Below, piece after piece: positions 60,047 to 64,000 of a stretch of DNA of 64,000 nt (position 1 is the stretch's first letter; each line of letters begins with the position of its first letter). This DNA is from Thiomicrorhabdus sp965602805 (lineage in GTDB: Bacteria; Pseudomonadota; Gammaproteobacteria; Thiomicrospirales; Thiomicrospiraceae). Made by a program: the position numbers and the translations under genes. The stretch spans positions 166,702 through 230,701 of the forward strand of contig CBFCZK010000004.1 of NCBI GenBank assembly GCA_965602805.1, written 5' to 3'. The notes beneath the pieces are model-generated. The model saw only the letters and a program-made list of their open reading frames with translations, was not told where the DNA came from and did not search any database.

Positions 60047-63000
60047 ATGGTTGTTAAAAAGACACATCACACGTTACAGATTGTTTTTGCACTCTTTGTT
60101 GCTTACTTATTAGTGACTCGATTGCTGATTACTTGGGTGCAAAATGCGCCAGAACAGGTTGTGTCTGCTGCTGAGTGGTTAATGGACAGTGAAATATCTT
60201 TTAAGAGTATTGATATACAGCAAGGCTTGCTAGGGTTTCAGTTGCAAGCAGAGCAGTTAAGCGTCCATCATGCAGATTATGATCTGCAGATGCAGACTTT
60301 AGATATGGACGTAAACGCATTTTCCCCTTTTTTTCCGTCTATTGATTATGGTGCTTACCTTAAGATCGAAAAGGGGGCGTTACAGTTTAAAAATGTTCAG
60401 CCTGTGGCCGTGGAAGATCAAGTGGACGTGTCACAGCTTAATATTGATGAATTAAGGCGGTTTGATGTTGATATCAGCCGGTTATGGCAGCGTGTAAAGG
60501 TTGAAGATTTTATTCTAAGTGAAGTGACCAGGCCTGGTCTATCGATTCAAGTTCACGATTTTCAGTCTCTAAAAGGGGCGCAGCTAAGCATGTCTTCTGT
60601 GTTTTCCTTGGGTTATCTTGAGAGTTTGAGCTTTGAAAAATTCAGTTTTAAATCCACCTTAACGCCCAATGTTTGGGGTGGGATAGAATACGGTGAATTT
60701 AGTCTGTCTTCTTTTCAGCCTTTACAGGCTGAACGTATCGCTAAGTTACTCCCAAGTGTTTGGCATCCTATCTTACCGAAAGGTGAGTTAATATTGGATC
60801 TAAAAGCGAAAGTTGCGCAGTCAAAATTAGCGAAACTAGTTGTGAACTTAAACGGTCAGTCTTTAAAGTGGCCACAAAAACATGTAACCCTTCCGAAAAG
60901 CATGGGATTGGAGTTGGTCTGGGCGTCGGAACATCAGAATATCAAGACTCAATTTACGGATTGGCATTTCAAACTTTCCAAGATTCAGCTTGATAATAAA
61001 TATATTCAAACGGTATCCCCTATCGAATTGTATTTCGAAGAGGATGAAATGTTACATTTTTCATCCGATTACTTCGATATTGAACCTTTTAAGGTCATTG
61101 TTAAATCCCTTGTACCGAATGAACATATCGCAGCCTTATTTGACAAAGCAGCACATTTAACGATTTCAGATGTTAATGGTCATCTCAACTGGAAAACGTT
61201 AGAGCTGCCTTTGTTACAAGTTAAGCTTGATAAATTATCAATTCCCGTCACAGAGTATCCTGGTCTAGCGATGCAAAATCTAACAGTGCATAAGCAATTG
61301 GATAGCCTGTCGTTGCAGACTGACAAGCCGATTTGGGTTATGCAGGCAGATATACACAAAAATGCGATGCGAATTGACCTGCCGTCAAAGGTTAAAATTG
61401 ATTATGACTCCGTGACTGGAAATTGGAGCTTGCAGAGTTTAAGGGCCAAGGTGGATGATATTCCTTTGCTGTTTTCAATTCGTGCGAATGAGAAAGGTTA
61501 TATTGATGGTCAGCTAAATGTGAAGGTTAATCAATTGATAGTTATAAAAGAATATTTGCCTTATTCTTTTATGTCTAAACCGTTGCAAAAATGGTTGCGT
61601 GAATCTTTAGTGGCGGGTGAAGCGATTAATTTGGATGTCGTTATTAAGGGCAGTCTTGAGGACTTTCCATTCGAAAATGGTGAGGGTGTTTTTACAGCGA
61701 ATGCCAGTATTGAAAAAGCCAAGCTTAAGTTCGATCCGGATTGGCCTATGTTGACCGATTTTGCTGCGCATATTAAATTCACACCTTTTCAGTTAGAAAT
61801 AACTGCTGATGACGTTAATGTTGGTGCTAATTTGAGAGCGCGTGATGTGGTCGTGAAGATTCCCAACCTGGATAAAGAGGATGTAGCGCTTAATATCCAA
61901 GGTAAAGTCGATGCAAAGCTTGACCGTGCCGTCGACTATCTTACGGTGTCACCACTTGCAAAAATACTGGGGTTAGAATCCTTTTTTAAAAGTAACGCAG
62001 TATTGAAAGGCGATTCCATTATCTCGATTGACCGGTTGTGGGTTCCTATTACAGGGTATCAGGGCAAGTCTGAAGAAGTGAAAGGAACCGTTGAGTTCAG
62101 CAGTGCACAGCTGAAGCTGGAGGATAAAGTAACTCTTGCCGAAATACAGGGTGCTCTGAACTTTACTGAGAAAGGCGTGGAAGGACGTAAGCTAACGGCA
62201 AAATTGTTTGATGGTTCGGCAAGTATAGATGTGACTACAGACAGGAAAGACAAAATTGTAAGTATCGACGCAAAAGGTACGAGTTTTGTGCAGTCTCCAC
62301 GATTTTTTGAGAAGCCGTTGTCATGGGATGCAGGAATTAAAATCCCCTTTCAAACTAGTCTAGTAAACGAAATTGATGCAAAATTTGAAGTTGATGTTTC
62401 AGGCGCACAGAGTCTGCTTCCAGCACCTTTTACAAAACAAGCGTTAGCGGGTAAGAGAGTCAATGTACATGCCGCTACTCAGGGTGACTTATTGACAGTC
62501 TCTGCAAATCTACCAGGCCTGGTAGGTTTGCATGGTGAATGGCAAACGGTTAAAAGCGAATATAAGGTTAAACAGTTACAGGTAATTCTCGGAGAAAGTG
62601 GTAAGGCTTCTGGCTCTGCTATGGCGAATGGTTCAACTGTTAGCGGGCAGCTTAAAATGCTTGATCTTGATGGTTGGATTGCTTTGTACAAGGCTGCGCC
62701 TGAATCAAATGTATTCAAAAGTTCAAAGTCTAAGCTAGTTTGGAATGCCTCTCAATTAAAGTTACAGAATATGTTGCTCTGGGGGAAGGCGTACCCAGAT
62801 ATTAATGTTCAATGGAAAACAGTTAGTCCCGAGTCAATGCAGCTTAATGCAAAAAGTCCAAGTGTGGATGCTGAGTGGCTAACGAATTCAGCGGGTGCTG
62901 CGGAAATTAATGTTAAGCATCTTGAAATTTTCACAATGGATTCAGTTCAATCAACGGAGGTGACCGCGCCTGAAAGTCAGCAGAATTGTGATGAAGCAAA

Positions 63001-63880
63001 TTCAGAGCAAGAGTTGCTTCCAGAGATGGTGTTTAAAGGTAAAAACATTCTCTTAGATGGTAAAAAAATAGATACCCTAGACTTTGTGATAAAAGATTCG
63101 TTGAATCAGCTTGTTTTGTCAGGGCTTAAGGGCTCATTTGGAAATCAATCTGGAAATATAACTGGAAACTATCTGTTTGATAAGGCGGCTATAACCAGTA
63201 AGTTGGCGTTACAGTTAAATTCCAATAATGTTGCGGCAGTGACCAACTTTCTTCAATTGAAAAAAGGGTTTTCAGGTAAATCTGCGAAAGTTAATGTCGC
63301 ACTACAATGGAAAGGCGGGGTAAGTTGTTTTTCTAGGGTAAGTGCTAAAGGTGATATCACCTTTAATCTAAAAGAAGGTTCAATAGAGGATATCGAACCG
63401 GGGTTTGCACGACTTATTGGTTTATTGAGTATTGAATCACTTGCTCGACGCCTCAAGTTAGATGTTAAAGATGTGACCAATAAGGGAATGGTCTATGACA
63501 GTATTAGTGGTAAGGCTATTTTATCAAACGGAAGCTTGGAGTTGGAGTCCTTTAAGTTGGTTGCGCCTTCTGCAAGCGCCAAGCTCTTTGGGCAAGTGGA
63601 TTTAATCAAACAACAATTTAATCTAAAAGCCAATGTTACCCCCGCTATTGGAGCATCAATTCCAACGGTTGCCGCCTTGGTTGGCGGAGCAAATCCTCTA
63701 GCAGCGTTAGCAGTCTATACATTGATGAAAATTATTCCTGGAATTAATGAAAACCTTATTACCTATAAATATAACATTACCGGGCCATGGTTAAATCCTA
63801 ATGTAATGGAGGTGGGCAGCAAGTCAGAAGTGGAGGAGTCTAGTCTACTGCAAGAAGGCAGTGTTTTAGACTTTCAATAA
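60047..63880 (+). CDS. yhdP: YhdP-type AsmA-like phospholipid transport protein
   Basis: A 1277-residue protein with one N-terminal membrane helix (about 8-28) and a very long periplasmic beta-rich body (DUF3971/AsmA-like). The C-terminal part contains KGDITFNLKEGSIEDIEPGFARLIGLLSIESLARRL and GASIPTVAALVGGANPLAALAVYTL, the AsmA-2/YhdP signatures. YhdP in E. coli (1266 residues) moves phospholipids to the outer membrane with TamB and YdbH. Third gene of maf-rng-yhdP. Two palindrome copies inside (60527, 62512). Confidence 0.92.
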   Translation: MVVKKTHHTLQIVFALFVAYLLVTRLLITWVQNAPEQVVSAAEWLMDSEISFKSIDIQQGLLGFQLQAEQLSVHHADYDLQMQTLDMDVNAFSPFFPSIDYGAYLKIEKGALQFKNVQPVAVEDQVDVSQLNIDELRRFDVDISRLWQRVKVEDFILSEVTRPGLSIQVHDFQSLKGAQLSMSSVFSLGYLESLSFEKFSFKSTLTPNVWGGIEYGEFSLSSFQPLQAERIAKLLPSVWHPILPKGELILDLKAKVAQSKLAKLVVNLNGQSLKWPQKHVTLPKSMGLELVWASEHQNIKTQFTDWHFKLSKIQLDNKYIQTVSPIELYFEEDEMLHFSSDYFDIEPFKVIVKSLVPNEHIAALFDKAAHLTISDVNGHLNWKTLELPLLQVKLDKLSIPVTEYPGLAMQNLTVHKQLDSLSLQTDKPIWVMQADIHKNAMRIDLPSKVKIDYDSVTGNWSLQSLRAKVDDIPLLFSIRANEKGYIDGQLNVKVNQLIVIKEYLPYSFMSKPLQKWLRESLVAGEAINLDVVIKGSLEDFPFENGEGVFTANASIEKAKLKFDPDWPMLTDFAAHIKFTPFQLEITADDVNVGANLRARDVVVKIPNLDKEDVALNIQGKVDAKLDRAVDYLTVSPLAKILGLESFFKSNAVLKGDSIISIDRLWVPITGYQGKSEEVKGTVEFSSAQLKLEDKVTLAEIQGALNFTEKGVEGRKLTAKLFDGSASIDVTTDRKDKIVSIDAKGTSFVQSPRFFEKPLSWDAGIKIPFQTSLVNEIDAKFEVDVSGAQSLLPAPFTKQALAGKRVNVHAATQGDLLTVSANLPGLVGLHGEWQTVKSEYKVKQLQVILGESGKASGSAMANGSTVSGQLKMLDLDGWIALYKAAPESNVFKSSKSKLVWNASQLKLQNMLLWGKAYPDINVQWKTVSPESMQLNAKSPSVDAEWLTNSAGAAEINVKHLEIFTMDSVQSTEVTAPESQQNCDEANSEQELLPEMVFKGKNILLDGKKIDTLDFVIKDSLNQLVLSGLKGSFGNQSGNITGNYLFDKAAITSKLALQLNSNNVAAVTNFLQLKKGFSGKSAKVNVALQWKGGVSCFSRVSAKGDITFNLKEGSIEDIEPGFARLIGLLSIESLARRLKLDVKDVTNKGMVYDSISGKAILSNGSLELESFKLVAPSASAKLFGQVDLIKQQFNLKANVTPAIGASIPTVAALVGGANPLAALAVYTLMKIIPGINENLITYKYNITGPWLNPNVMEVGSKSEVEESSLLQEGSVLDFQ
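60527..60538. repeat. Palindrome ACCAGGCCTGGT inside yhdP
   Basis: Exact copy read as T-R-P-G-L, the third reading frame. Confidence 0.95.
62512..62523. repeat. Palindrome ACCAGGCCTGGT inside yhdP
   Basis: Exact copy read as L-P-G-L-V. Confidence 0.95.
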
Positions 63881-63902
63881 AGTGAGCCTTATTTATAAGG
63901 TG

Positions 63903-63914
63903 ATCAGGCCTGGT
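63903..63914. repeat. Palindrome copy, one mismatch (ATCAGGCCTGGT)
   Basis: Intergenic, 23 bases after the yhdP stop codon; flanks extend it to a near-perfect 18-bp inverted repeat. Confidence 0.8.
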
Positions 63915-63936
63915 CACTTAATAAAACAACTCAAAT

Positions 63937-63991
63937 AAACCCTAGAACCTAAAACACCGCATTTATTGCGGTGTTTTAGGTTCTAGGGTTT
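63937..63991. terminator. Strong hairpin after yhdP
   Basis: Perfect 25-bp arms (63937-63961 and 63967-63991) around the loop TTTAT. Each arm contains AAAACACCGC or its complement. No external U-run follows, so it may end transcripts through a long stem or protect the 3' end; terminator role is inferred. Confidence 0.65.
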
Positions 63992-64000
63992 GGGTTTAGG

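Noticed and set aside
1..64000. CRISPR array or phage/defence island
   Set aside because: No regularly spaced repeats of 25-40 bases and no cas, integrase, transposase or restriction genes seen.
1..64000. Palindrome as a known MatP, SlmA or Noc binding site
   Set aside because: Sequence does not match the consensus of MatP (GTGACNNTGTCAC) or SlmA (GTGAGTNNNNACTCAC) sites.
1..64000. Palindrome as an uptake sequence of Haemophilus or Neisseria type
   Set aside because: Those are asymmetric 9-12-mers; this is a symmetric site. A different uptake signal is not excluded, only the known ones.

Overview
The window is chromosomal DNA of a gammaproteobacterium with moderate to low GC content. Several gene orders are classic for that class: purH-fis-dusB-prmA-accC-accB-aroQ-dsbD (all minus strand), tRNA-Ser/ffs/dnaX/ybaB/recR, and maf-rng-yhdP. 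The mix of a Tad pilus locus, an RND efflux operon and an LPS-core locus, together with the base composition, suggests a Thiomicrospira/Thiomicrorhabdus/Hydrogenovibrio-type organism. That genus-level guess is inference. No phage, transposase, integrase or CRISPR array is visible.

Layout. 1-7911: housekeeping block on the minus strand (IMP synthesis, Fis, tRNA dihydrouridine synthase, ribosomal protein methylation, acetyl-CoA carboxylase subunits, shikimate pathway, and a DsbD with a duplicated N-terminal domain). 8192-14877: fxsA, a repeat-rich intergenic stretch, an atypical SDR, a FadL-type porin, a DUF302 lipoprotein, pdxB and an alpha/beta hydrolase. 15195-21109: TolC / membrane-fusion / RND pump operon behind a promoter and a leader hairpin. 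21664-31449: a compact Tad (Flp) pilus operon: pilin, TadE, CpaB, CpaC, CpaE, CpaF, TadB, TadC, TadD and a Cys-rich TadG-like protein. 31505-35627: tRNA-Ser, 4.5S RNA, dnaX, ybaB, recR. 35776-39499: argF and argD (minus), ilvE and a zinc-finger protein (plus). 39662-54343: envelope/LPS region. PTP-like phosphatase, msbA and lpxL are on the minus strand. On the plus strand are a phosphoethanolamine transferase, dgkA, hldD, waaC, two unusual glycosyltransferases, a pyruvyl transferase, an O-antigen ligase, an aldolase fusion, a KdsB-type CMP-transferase and an HAD phosphatase. 54413-63880: D-2-hydroxyacid dehydrogenase, HIT protein, maf, rng, yhdP.

Two things stand out. First, a 12-bp perfect palindrome, ACCAGGCCTGGT, occurs 15 times exactly and 7 more times with one mismatch. 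It lies both in intergenic DNA and inside genes, where it is read in all three frames. About 0.004 exact copies would be expected by chance at even base composition. It behaves like a highly iterated palindrome selected at the DNA level. Second, genes 47141-54343 could form a pathway that makes a CMP-activated ulosonic acid (pyruvate-aldolase-like enzyme, HAD phosphatase, KdsB-like CMP-transferase) and adds it to LPS through a GT29 sialyltransferase-like enzyme and a polysialyltransferase-like enzyme.

Smaller points include a possible dnaX frameshift site at the same codon as in E. coli, a tRNA-Ser with A at the discriminator position, large hairpins between argD and ilvE and after yhdP, and a terminator-like hairpin in the tolC leader.
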